NCBI GenBank assembly: GCA_002704825.1
Contig: PAIY01000228.1
Span: 21,931-85,930 of the forward strand
Source: Phycisphaeraceae bacterium
Lineage (GTDB): Bacteria; Planctomycetota; Phycisphaerae; Phycisphaerales; Phycisphaeraceae
Reading direction: 5' to 3'
DNA: 64,000 nt
Part shown: in pieces, positions 37,315 to 45,768 of the stretch
How positions within the stretch are numbered: the stretch's first letter is position 1
How the letters are laid out: each line of letters starts with the position of its first letter
Program-made: the position numbers and the translations under genes
Notes under the pieces: model-generated
The model's database searches: none
The model's input: only the letters and a program-made list of their open reading frames with translations
What the model was told of the DNA's origin: nothing

Positions 37315-39139
37315 TCCGACTTTCACTGACGCACAAAAACAATATCTCCAGGGCTTCGTCGCAGGCGTGGATCTGCAACGTCACAACAAGGGACTGGGTT
37401 CACTTGCTGGATCATTGCCGATTCTCAATAACAGTGGCGCTGCAGCCGGGGGTGAAATGGTCACCGTCGGGACTTCCGGGGGCGGGGGGCCGGATGCTAT
37501 TCATCATCAGGCACAGGATCGCTTCACCTCCGCTGGCAAAAAACTCTGTAACGAAGAGAAAGCCAAGCGTGAGAAGAACGCCCTGGACATTTACGACGAA
37601 ATGGTCGATCGCGCGAAAAAAGGTGAATTCCCCAAGGGTTCCGACGTGTTTCTCACCAAGTTCCATGGCCTGTTTTATGTCGCCCCCGCACAGAACTCAT
37701 ACATGTGTCGCATGCGACTTCCCGGCGGTTTACTTAAGAGTCATCAACTGCGTGGCGTTGCGCAAATTTCCAACAGCCATGCTGGCGGCTATGCCCATGT
37801 GACCACACGGGCCAATCTCCAGATTCGGGAGATCCCGCCCACCGATACCATCCATGTTCTTAATGGGTTGGCAGATCTCGGCATCATCACTCGTGGGGCA
37901 GGCGGCGACAACCTGCGCAACATCACCGCCAGCCCCACTGCCGGGATCGATTCACAGGAGTTGATCGACACCTCCCAACTCGCAAAAGACATGCATCACT
38001 ACATCATCCAACACCGCGAAATGTATGGCTTACCGCGTAAGTTCAACATTGCCTTTGACGGGGGTGGCAAAGTCTCCTCCGTCGCAGACACCAACGACGT
38101 TGCCTTCATGGCAGTGAAACTCGAAGAAGAAAACGCCACCGCCGACTTCCCCGCAGGCATCTACTTCCGGCTGGAACTGGGTGGCATCACCGGCCACAAA
38201 GACTTCGCCCGTGACACCGGCATTATGCTCAAGCCCGATCAATGTGTCCAAGCTGCAGCAGCCGTCGTCAAATGCTTTATCGAACATGGTGATCGCACCG
38301 ACCGTAAAAAAGCGCGTCTCAAATACCTGCTCGATGATTGGGGTTTTGAGAAGTTCATCGCTGAATGTCAAAAGCATTTAGCCTTCGATTGGCCGACCTT
38401 TGATCTTGCCAAATGCACACAGCGAGGCAAGGTTGATCGTCTGGGACATGTCGATTTTCACCGGCAAAAACAGGACAATCTGCACTATGTCGGTGTAACG
38501 CTCCCCGTGGGTAAACTCGAACAGGAACAGATGTTTGCCATCGCCGACATCGCCGATCGCTTTGGCAATGGTGATATCCGTTTGACGGTTTGGCAGAACC
38601 TGTTGATCCCCAACATCCCGACTGAAAAAATCGACGCGGTCAAAGAAGCCATCGAAGCTGCGGGATTGCATTGGAGTCAAAGCAACATTCGTGCTGGACT
38701 CATCGCGTGTACCGGTAATAACGGTTGCAAGTTTGCTGCAAGCGATACCAAGCGACATGCGATGCGGATTGCTGAGCATGTTGAAAACACCGTTGCGTTG
38801 GATAGCCCCGTGAACATTCACGTCACCGGCTGTCATCATTCCTGCGCCCAGCATTACATTGGTGATATCGGTTTGATGGGCGCTTCGGTGAGTGTCGATG
38901 ACGATATGGTCGAAGGCTATCACATGTATCTGGGCGGAGGCTATGGTGAAAACCAGGGCATCGCCCGTGACTTTTTCCAGAACGTCCAGGCCACCGACAC
39001 ACCTGCGATTGTCGAACAGTTACTCACCGCTTACATGAGCCATCGCACGGATGACGCAGAGAGTTTTGCAGCGTTTTGTAACCGCCACGAAATCGACCAA
39101 CTCAAAGCCTACTGTGCTTACGAACCTGCTGTTGCATGA
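37307..39139 (+). CDS. nirA: siroheme nitrite reductase (NirA-type)
   Basis: Six-electron reduction of nitrite to ammonium with siroheme and one [4Fe-4S] cluster. The ligands are Cys468 and Cys474 (CTGNNGC) and Cys509 and Cys513 (CHHSC followed by AQHYIGDIG). Two ferredoxin-like half domains are present. CTGNNGCKF is of the nitrite rather than sulfite reductase kind. An extra stretch at residues 1-90 opens with [15 protein letters not shown], a motif shared with the downstream flavoprotein. The start overlaps nasA by eight bases; AAGGAG precedes the ATG. Confidence 0.92.
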   Translation: MSNPTFTDAQKQYLQGFVAGVDLQRHNKGLGSLAGSLPILNNSGAAAGGEMVTVGTSGGGGPDAIHHQAQDRFTSAGKKLCNEEKAKREKNALDIYDEMVDRAKKGEFPKGSDVFLTKFHGLFYVAPAQNSYMCRMRLPGGLLKSHQLRGVAQISNSHAGGYAHVTTRANLQIREIPPTDTIHVLNGLADLGIITRGAGGDNLRNITASPTAGIDSQELIDTSQLAKDMHHYIIQHREMYGLPRKFNIAFDGGGKVSSVADTNDVAFMAVKLEEENATADFPAGIYFRLELGGITGHKDFARDTGIMLKPDQCVQAAAAVVKCFIEHGDRTDRKKARLKYLLDDWGFEKFIAECQKHLAFDWPTFDLAKCTQRGKVDRLGHVDFHRQKQDNLHYVGVTLPVGKLEQEQMFAIADIADRFGNGDIRLTVWQNLLIPNIPTEKIDAVKEAIEAAGLHWSQSNIRAGLIACTGNNGCKFAASDTKRHAMRIAEHVENTVALDSPVNIHVTGCHHSCAQHYIGDIGLMGASVSVDDDMVEGYHMYLGGGYGENQGIARDFFQNVQATDTPAIVEQLLTAYMSHRTDDAESFAAFCNRHEIDQLKAYCAYEPAVA

Positions 39140-39155
39140 TGTTTTGTGATGGATG

Positions 39156-39251
39156 AACCACAGAGTCACAGAGACACAGAGCCTGAAAAACAAGGCAAAA
39201 ATAATTGATCTCTGAAAAATTTTTTCTCTGTGGCTCTGTGACTCTGTGGTT
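39156..39251. repeat. 96-base inverted repeat with 26-base arms, family C
   Basis: The arms are CTCTGTGACTCTGTGGTT on the right and its complement on the left, each built from CACAGAG units. It lies between nirA and the flavoprotein gene. 'ACCACAGAGACACAGAG' repeats are known to me from many unrelated bacterial genomes. In an operon it may lower the downstream expression. Confidence 0.8.
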
Positions 39252-39286
39252 AAGACAAAAATGATTGACATTGAAGGAAGTTGAAA

Positions 39287-40867
39287 ATGACCAGCCCGAT
39301 TGTTCCCCTATTACCTGAGACCGCACCGTTCAGTGAAGACCAACGGAGTTGGCTAAATGGTTTTTTTGCAGGTTTGCTAGGCGCAGATATCGGCGCGGCG
39401 GCCGCTACCTCCATGGCACCAACCACCGACGCACCTGCTGCGGATGTCGAGGAAGACGATGAGGATCATCCCTGGCATGACGCTGCGATGCCGATGGACG
39501 AACGTATGGCATTGGCCGAGGGTCGACCGCTCAAAAGCAAGATGATGGCTGCCATGGCGCAGCTGGATTGTGGTGCCTGTGGTTATGTTTGTCAGAGCTA
39601 TTCGTCTGCCATTGCGTCCGGTGAAGAAAAGAATCTGACGCTCTGCCAACCTGGCGGCAAAGACACAGCCAAGAAGCTCAAAGAGTTGATTAAGACGGCT
39701 GATATCACCGTCGAAGGTAAACTACCGGCAACACCAGGCGACGAAAACGCTGTAAATACAGGGGTTTTTGACCGTAAAAACCCATTCCCCGCACCACTAT
39801 TGGCTGCTACCAGACTCAACGCAGCGGGTTCCGCCAAGGACACGCGGTATGTCAGTGTCGACATCATGCACTCGGGCTTGAGTTACAAAGCCGGTGACGC
39901 ATTGGGTGTATATCCGGAAAACTGCTTTGCGTTGGTCAATGACATTCTCTCATTGCTTCATGCATCCGGCGGTGAAATTGCGATGTATCGCAACCAACTC
40001 ATACGTGAATTGGACATCATCAAACCAACCGATGAATTGCTTGAACTGATGCAGGTGAATGCTGTGGATCAGGCAGATAAAGACAAGATCACCAGGTTAC
40101 TCGAAGAGGAAGCAGTCGAAGGTTTGCCTGCCGAGCCGCAGATAATTGATCTGCTGCTTTTCTTTGAGAACATCAAACTCAAGGTCAAAGATTTTATCGG
40201 GACGCTGCTGCCGATGTCACCGCGACTTTATTCAATCAGTTCATCGCCGAAGGCTTACCCGGACGAAGTGCATTTGACCGTGGGCGTGGTGGAGTACGAG
40301 ATGGCAGGTCGCAAGCGCAAAGGTGTCGCATCGACTTACCTGGGCCAACGCGTGCATCAGCATCAACCGGTTCGCGTGTTCATTCAACCGTCACACGGAT
40401 TCGCGCCACCATCGGATACCAATAAGCCCATGATCATGGTCGGCCCGGGTACGGGGATTGCGCCATTTCGTGCGTTTTTACAGGACCGTAAAGCAGATGG
40501 TGCAGTCGGTAAAAACTGGCTGTTTTTCGGTGATCAACATGAAGCGACGGACTTTTTGTACCGCGATGAACTCGAACAATACGTGGCAGATGGCATTCTC
40601 AGCAAGTTGACGACGGCATTCTCGCGTGACGGCGACGAAAAAGTTTACGTCCAGCATCGCATGCTCCAGCATGCCGCTGAATTGTGGGCATGGCTCAATG
40701 ACGGTGGTCATTTTTATGTCTGCGGTGATGCCAAGCGCATGGCCAAGGACGTGGACAATGCGTTACATCAGATTATTGCCCAGCAAGGTCAGATGAGTGA
40801 CGAGGATGCCAGGGCATATGTGAAACAGATGTCGGCCAATGGTCGTTATCAGCGCGATGTTTATTGA
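39287..40867 (+). CDS. CysJ-like flavoprotein reductase without FMN domain, nitrite reductase partner
   Basis: 526 residues; ATG 39287 is 6 bases after GAAGGAAG. Residues 1-25 hold FSEDQRSWLNGFFAGL. A small Cys cluster follows: Cys95, Cys98, Cys102 (DCGACGYVC) and a fourth Cys in LTLCQPGG, likely an Fe-S centre. Residues 150-526 are the FAD/NADPH reductase part of CysJ: RLYSISSSP binds FAD, GPGTGIAPFRAFLQ binds the NADPH pyrophosphate, and the C-terminus ends in Tyr as in CysJ. The flavodoxin domain is absent, so the Fe-S centre may replace FMN in passing electrons to NirA. Same direction as nirA. Confidence 0.85.
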   Translation: MTSPIVPLLPETAPFSEDQRSWLNGFFAGLLGADIGAAAATSMAPTTDAPAADVEEDDEDHPWHDAAMPMDERMALAEGRPLKSKMMAAMAQLDCGACGYVCQSYSSAIASGEEKNLTLCQPGGKDTAKKLKELIKTADITVEGKLPATPGDENAVNTGVFDRKNPFPAPLLAATRLNAAGSAKDTRYVSVDIMHSGLSYKAGDALGVYPENCFALVNDILSLLHASGGEIAMYRNQLIRELDIIKPTDELLELMQVNAVDQADKDKITRLLEEEAVEGLPAEPQIIDLLLFFENIKLKVKDFIGTLLPMSPRLYSISSSPKAYPDEVHLTVGVVEYEMAGRKRKGVASTYLGQRVHQHQPVRVFIQPSHGFAPPSDTNKPMIMVGPGTGIAPFRAFLQDRKADGAVGKNWLFFGDQHEATDFLYRDELEQYVADGILSKLTTAFSRDGDEKVYVQHRMLQHAAELWAWLNDGGHFYVCGDAKRMAKDVDNALHQIIAQQGQMSDEDARAYVKQMSANGRYQRDVY

Positions 40868-41103
40868 TTGCCTTGAACAATCAGTGCATTGAAAACTTAC
40901 CAATACGTTAAACCGCGGATTGCACAGCAGTGTGACCCGCGGTTCTTTCGTGGTCAATTGCAATGGGGTCACGATACGTCCCCGGGGTTAAAACCCCGGG
41001 GCTTTAATGTGCATGCGTTGATGCGTTGGTGGCTGTTGAGCATCAGTGTGTATTGAAGCGCGATTGATACTGCGATTAAAAGACATTGGATTGGATGCGC
41101 GCA
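40868..41103. other. intergenic between convergent genes
   Basis: Contains the family B palindrome and no coding frame of note. Confidence 0.4.
40980..41001. repeat. perfect palindrome CCCCGGGGTTAA..., family B, copy 1
   Basis: Perfect 22-base palindrome around TTAA with CCCCGGGG arms, followed by CTTTA. A close relative lies inverted at 59239-59266. It is 113 bases after the flavoprotein stop and may act as terminator. Confidence 0.75.
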
Positions 41104-41140
41104 GAAAAACCGGTCTGTGGTTGGGGAACCACAGACCGGT
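41104..41140 (-). terminator. intrinsic terminator of the flagellin gene
   Basis: Perfect 14-base stem (ACCGGTCTGTGGTT with its complement, loop of four) followed on the minus strand by TTTTT, 40 bases after the flagellin stop. Confidence 0.92.
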
Positions 41141-41179
41141 GGAGCATCAATTTAGGAGAGCTGGGTATTGCTTTTGGTC

Positions 41180-42682
41180 TTAGCCGAGCAACTGCAGTGC
41201 TGCTTGTGGCTGCGAGTTGGCAATACTCAGGATGTTGGTCGAGGCCGAGGAGAGAATCTGGGCACGGGTCATGGCAGCGGTTTCCGATGCGAAGTCTGTA
41301 TCGCGGATGCTGCTTTCTGCGGCCGAGGTGTTCTCAAGGGCGACGCCCAAGCTGTTAATCGTCGAGTTAATGACGTTGGATTGGAAGGCACCAATCTTGC
41401 CTCGCAGGCTCGAGACCTGGCTGATGGCGGCGTCAACAATCTTTTGTGCGGTTTCAAGGTCACCGTCGACAAGGTTGGAGGAATTACCCGATCCAAGATC
41501 GTCAAGGTATCCGACATTGATATCACCGAGTTTTCGTGATGCAACGTTGCCCAAACCGATGGACACCTGGTTGTTGATATCAACCGATGGCCCGAGGTTG
41601 AACTTGGCACCACCACCGGTAATGGTTAATGCGGAGATGGTTTGCAAGGTATCAGCACCACCACTGGCAGCAGAGATTTCAATCTCCATGTCCAGGAAGT
41701 CGGTTGCAATGCGTGCGGTTCGACCATCGGAGGTGGCGGCGATGCCGTTGATGATGGCACCAATGTCCTGACCACTGTCACGAATGGGATTGGTTACGTT
41801 GGCGAAGGTTGAACTGGTGCCACTCAAATCGTTTTCGTTGTTGGCAGACAGTTGAACCACCGAACCAGCTTGCCCACCCTGACTGATGACGTCAAAGGAC
41901 ACAAACTCATTGGAACCGTACTCGACAGATTTGATCGAGAAGCCGGTCACACCGGATACCGCAGCCGAAACGCCTGTGACATCCTTGAAGGTGTTGATGG
42001 CCTCGACCATGGAATCCAGCGAGGTGCCTGAGGCAAAGCTGAATTCACGGCTTCCCTTGGAACCAGCGATCTCGAACGTGAAGGTCGAGGTGGCATTGGT
42101 CAGGTCCAGTGCACCGTTGGTCGAGATGAACAGACCAGCATGCTGTGCGGATGCGGTGATGACGACTTCAACGTCGCGTGTTTCACCGTAGCCAAGCTTG
42201 GCAGCGTTGATCTGGTAATCACTGACATTGGGATCCTGGCCTGAAACGGTAAAGTCAAAGTTACCGTTAAGCAGCTTGGCTCCCTGGAAGTTGGTGGAAG
42301 AAGCGATGCGGTCAATCGTCTGCAGGATCGAATCGATCTGAAGCTGATTGGCTTCCTTTTCTTCCTTACTCAGGCCAGCGTCGTTGGCGGATTCGCCGAC
42401 AAGGCCTTGCACTTCCAAGAGCAGTGCACTGACTTCCTGAAGGCCGCCTTCGGCGATGTTCATCACCTGGTCAGCACGTTCAGCATTGTCAATGGCTGCG
42501 TTGATTGAGGCTTTTTCAGAACGCAGGTTTTCACTTGCGATCAGGCCGGCAGGGTCATCTTTGCCTCGATTGATGGCCAAGCCGGTGCTCAGACGTTCCA
42601 GCGAAGTATTGAGAGAACTGTTGTTGTTCTTCAAAATTCTCTGGCTGAGCAGTGAGGTTACGTTAGTGTTGATGCGACTCAT
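41180..42682 (-). CDS. fliC: flagellin
   Basis: 500 residues; structural protein of the flagellar filament. The N-terminal D0/D1 domain (MSRINTNVTSLLSQRIL, then LERLSTGLAINRGKDDPAGL) and the C-terminal D1/D0 domain (SQVSSLRGKIGAFQSNV, then AAMTRAQILSSASTNIL) are well kept, with a Ser/Gly-rich variable middle of about 220 residues. The open frame goes on up to 43018, but ATG 42682 is the true start: GGGGAGA and GAAGAG precede it. It is driven by its own sigma-28 type promoter. No other flagellar gene is in the window. Confidence 0.96.
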   Translation of the reverse strand: MSRINTNVTSLLSQRILKNNNSSLNTSLERLSTGLAINRGKDDPAGLIASENLRSEKASINAAIDNAERADQVMNIAEGGLQEVSALLLEVQGLVGESANDAGLSKEEKEANQLQIDSILQTIDRIASSTNFQGAKLLNGNFDFTVSGQDPNVSDYQINAAKLGYGETRDVEVVITASAQHAGLFISTNGALDLTNATSTFTFEIAGSKGSREFSFASGTSLDSMVEAINTFKDVTGVSAAVSGVTGFSIKSVEYGSNEFVSFDVISQGGQAGSVVQLSANNENDLSGTSSTFANVTNPIRDSGQDIGAIINGIAATSDGRTARIATDFLDMEIEISAASGGADTLQTISALTITGGGAKFNLGPSVDINNQVSIGLGNVASRKLGDINVGYLDDLGSGNSSNLVDGDLETAQKIVDAAISQVSSLRGKIGAFQSNVINSTINSLGVALENTSAAESSIRDTDFASETAAMTRAQILSSASTNILSIANSQPQAALQLLG

Positions 42683-42798
42683 GGCTCTTCGGTCTCCCCA
42701 AACTCCTAAAGGTTTGCTCCTCAGCGAAGGGTCCATTACAGTTAGAAACCCTTCAACCAATTTGTTTGCTACAGACCACGCGGTCTTTGCGAAAGGAA

Positions 42799-42825
42799 GT
42801 ATCGGGATGATTGATACCCGACTTA
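42799..42825 (-). promoter_or_regulatory. sigma-28 (FliA) type promoter of flagellin
   Basis: On the minus strand: TAAG, 15 bases, CCCGATAC; the consensus is TAAA-N15-GCCGATAA, so 9 of 12 bases fit with exact spacing. It gives a leader of about 105 bases. The site also lies in an inverted repeat (AAGTCGGG...CCCGATACTT). Confidence 0.65.
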
Positions 42826-42901
42826 ATTTCATCGCAAACGGAATAACCAGAATAATTGGAAATCGTGTTTTTGCCGTCCGAATAAGTGCGCACCAAATCA
42901 C

Positions 42902-42924
42902 AAAAACCCCTTGTTTTAAGGGGT
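42902..42924 (-). terminator. intrinsic terminator of moeA
   Basis: Stem ACCCCTT/AAGGGGT, loop of five, then TTTTT on the minus strand, 51 bases after the moeA stop. It separates moeA from the flagellin promoter. Confidence 0.8.
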
Positions 42925-42974
42925 CAAAACGTTCTTTGATAACAAAGTGTTCAACTGAAATTTTTTTGAGAAAA

Positions 42975-44207
42975 TTACTGGACCAACGGCAAAAACCGCA
43001 CTTTTTGCCCAGTTTCACAACCTAAAGCACCAACGGGAAGCCATGCAAAACCGTCTGCAGAGGCCGTATGCATCAGGTCGCCGGAGCCTTGCCAGCCAAT
43101 AATGGATGCATTTTGATCTGAAAGGCGCACCAAACGGAACTGATCACGTGTCGGATGGGCTTTAGCAGGTCGATCAAGCACTACTTCCTGCCAATGTGGT
43201 TGGGCTTGCTGGGTCAATTGACAGATGACTGGCCAGACAAACAAATGAAATGATGCAAGCACACTCACCGGATTGCCCGGTAAGCCTACAATGATGCATT
43301 GATCCTGATGTGCAGCAAAGACCGGTTTGCCTGGTTTGATCGCAACACCGTGAATCAACTTCGTCACGCCGAGCTTTTCCCATGTTGCAGGCAAATGATC
43401 ACGCTGCCCGACACTCACGCCCCCCACCGATAGCACCAGGTCGGATGTCTGCAATGCGTTTTGTGCAGCATCCAACGTCGGCTCCGGTTCATCCGGTAAA
43501 TGGATATGCGTGACATCTGCAACACCAAGGTTCGATAACAATGCAACAACCAGTGGGCCGTTGCTGTTACGGATCTGTTGAGGCTGAAGTTGATCGGTTG
43601 GTGTCTGTGGTGGGCGGACCTCATCGCCGGTGGTCAGCAACGTGACACGTGGCTTGGGCACCACATCCAGCTGCACCTGGCCCACAGCGGCGGCGATGGC
43701 AATGTGGTGTGGGCGCAACACGGTTCCTGCTGGGATGACTTTGTCCCCAGCATGTGCATCGACACCCTGACGGTGAATGTTCTTCCATGGTTCAACCGTG
43801 TCGATTTCAAACGACACGGTCGCAGGCTCCGTTTGACTGACCTTGGCCAACTCAATGGGAATCACCACGTCGGCCCCGACGGGTAACGGGGCGCCGGTGG
43901 CAATGCGATAGGCACATCCCTGCTCAACCGGAGTCTGATAATGTTCAGGAGAAGCACCGGCTGCCACCATCCCGGTGATGCTCAGTTGGCAACCGGGCTG
44001 AATGTCCGAAGCCGACATTGCAAAACCGTCCATCGCACTACGGTCAAACGGCGGTTGATCGCGATCCGCCATGACATCGTTTGCCAAGGTCAGGCCCAGC
44101 GCCGACATCAAGTCCCGCTTCACCGGAGTCAATGGCAAGCAAACCGACAGTAAATGATTCAATGCATCTATATAGTTGGGTAGTGATTGTCGGGAGCATA
44201 CATCCAT
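42975..44207 (-). CDS. moeA: molybdopterin molybdenumtransferase
   Basis: Inserts molybdate into adenylated molybdopterin, the last common step of molybdenum cofactor synthesis. Motifs: PPFDRSAMDGFA near residue 50, RIATGAPLPVGADVVIP near 100, TTGDEV, then the MoCF-type SVGGVSVGQRD and GVAIKPGKPV, and GLPGNPVSV. About 410 residues from ATG 44207; the frame extends to 44345 and an ATG at 44225 is also possible, as neither has a good ribosome site. The product is needed by the nitrate reductase coded 6 kb away. No other moa/mob gene is in the window. Confidence 0.93.
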   Translation of the reverse strand: MDVCSRQSLPNYIDALNHLLSVCLPLTPVKRDLMSALGLTLANDVMADRDQPPFDRSAMDGFAMSASDIQPGCQLSITGMVAAGASPEHYQTPVEQGCAYRIATGAPLPVGADVVIPIELAKVSQTEPATVSFEIDTVEPWKNIHRQGVDAHAGDKVIPAGTVLRPHHIAIAAAVGQVQLDVVPKPRVTLLTTGDEVRPPQTPTDQLQPQQIRNSNGPLVVALLSNLGVADVTHIHLPDEPEPTLDAAQNALQTSDLVLSVGGVSVGQRDHLPATWEKLGVTKLIHGVAIKPGKPVFAAHQDQCIIVGLPGNPVSVLASFHLFVWPVICQLTQQAQPHWQEVVLDRPAKAHPTRDQFRLVRLSDQNASIIGWQGSGDLMHTASADGFAWLPVGALGCETGQKVRFLPLVQ

Positions 44208-44488
44208 GCCAAGAGTGTAACGCATCCGGACGTACAATAAGGACTGCTTCGTGGACAACGCGATGATTTTGAGTTTGCTACTATATATAGATTGTCCAAA
44301 CGAGCGGTTGGGTCTGCGGTCCGAGATCAAAGACAGCAAAGGCATTCAGGGATGCTGCCTGGGATCAACGTCATGAACGGAACTGGGCCAGGACAAGTTT
44401 GTTAATTCAATGAAATTTTATTGACGTGATCTGAATGTCTGCTTATTCTGGTATTGCAGTTCCCATCGGATCGTAGAGGATCTTCATT

Positions 44489-45613
44489 TTGCTTCAGACC
44501 ATCAAACGAGTCAATCAACAAACCGCTGCTGTGAACAATCGCCAACTGGTGATTCGGTTGCTTCAGGAGCATGGCCCCCTTTCGCGCAGCCAGTTGGTCA
44601 AAATGACGGATCTGCGCGGCTCGACGCTGACGTATATCACCCGTGAATTACTCCAGATGGACATGCTCATCGCTGCAGGACGTCGCGAAAGCACCACGGT
44701 CGGTCAGAAGCAGCAACTTCTGCAGATCAACCCCGATTACGGCTGGGTGTTGGGTATGGACCTGCGTGAAGGCCAATCGCAGGTGGTGGTGTTGGATGCT
44801 GCAGGCCAGCTGGTTGGTGACTGTCTGATCCACACTGATCAGGACTTAAACAAGCTACAAGCCGTCATTCCCGAGTTGATTGAGCGGTGCGTATCCGAAT
44901 TTGGCGTCAAAGCAGAAAACCTCCTTGGGATCGGCATGGGGGTGTCGGGTATTGTCGATGTCCAAAAAGGCTCGATCATCACCTCACTGCAATTTGGTGT
45001 GTCGGATTACCCGCTTGCAGAAAAACTCACCGAAGCGTTGAACGTTCCGATCAAATTGGACCATGATGGTAACTTCATTGCCCTGGCTGAACAGCAGCAA
45101 GGCAGCGCCCGCGGTCTGAATGACTTTGTGGTGCTGATCATGGACGATCAAGTGGATGGCAACGACGTGAGTTTTCGTTCGTTTGGCTCGGCATTGGTGC
45201 TCAACGGTCGTGTGCATCGTGGCTGTCAGTTTGCTGCTGGCGAGATTGGTCAGCGTCTGTTCCCGCAGATCAGCCAGAAAGGCACACTGTCGGATTTGAA
45301 GGTGTTAGCTGATGCCGACGCCCCGATCAGCCCCTGGTTATCACACGTTTGCCAGGAGATTGGCTTGACGATTGCGGCGTTGGTGAATCTGTTGGACCCA
45401 CAGGCGGTGTTATTGGCCGGTGACAGTGCGATTGCCAATCGCGCGTTTATTCAGGAAATGCAGAAACAGATCAACCAACAGCGCATCGGCACGTTGCCTG
45501 AGCTTCTGGAGGTTCACACCTGTGCCTTTTCCACCCAATCCTGTGCGCGTGGCGCGGCTCTGGCAACCCGTGATGCCATGCTCGCCAACGCGGTCGCCCA
45601 ACACGTCCGGTAA
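44489..45613 (+). CDS. ROK family protein, NagC/XylR-type regulator
   Basis: 374 residues. An N-terminal winged helix (residues 14-65: NNRQLVIRLLQEHGPLSRSQL, then STLTYITRELLQM) is fused to a ROK sugar-sensing domain with the nucleotide-loop LGMDLREGQSQVVVLD, GIGMGVSGIVD and the GEIG motif after a His. The DxG-type catalytic residue is weak (KLDHDGNF in place of ENDAN), so kinase activity is doubtful and a sugar-responsive repressor more likely. TTG 44489 is the start, 8 bases after AGAGGA. Divergent from moeA. Target genes not evident. Confidence 0.85.
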   Translation: MLQTIKRVNQQTAAVNNRQLVIRLLQEHGPLSRSQLVKMTDLRGSTLTYITRELLQMDMLIAAGRRESTTVGQKQQLLQINPDYGWVLGMDLREGQSQVVVLDAAGQLVGDCLIHTDQDLNKLQAVIPELIERCVSEFGVKAENLLGIGMGVSGIVDVQKGSIITSLQFGVSDYPLAEKLTEALNVPIKLDHDGNFIALAEQQQGSARGLNDFVVLIMDDQVDGNDVSFRSFGSALVLNGRVHRGCQFAAGEIGQRLFPQISQKGTLSDLKVLADADAPISPWLSHVCQEIGLTIAALVNLLDPQAVLLAGDSAIANRAFIQEMQKQINQQRIGTLPELLEVHTCAFSTQSCARGAALATRDAMLANAVAQHVR

Positions 45614-45768
45614 GTCCCTTAAAAACCGTCATCCTGAACCGACAAAAGCTCGAACGGCTTAATCCCCGTTTGTGTTTGGTCGATATTCCTCATTGAAACC
45701 AGCCATGTTGTCATGGTGACAGCAATTTGCTGGACACAACGGGGACCTTAGGCCGGCCAGGATGCAGC

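Noticed and set aside
41180..43018. 612-codon version of flagellin
   Set aside because: The extra 112 codons cover the moeA terminator and the flagellin promoter; flagellin homology starts at 42682.
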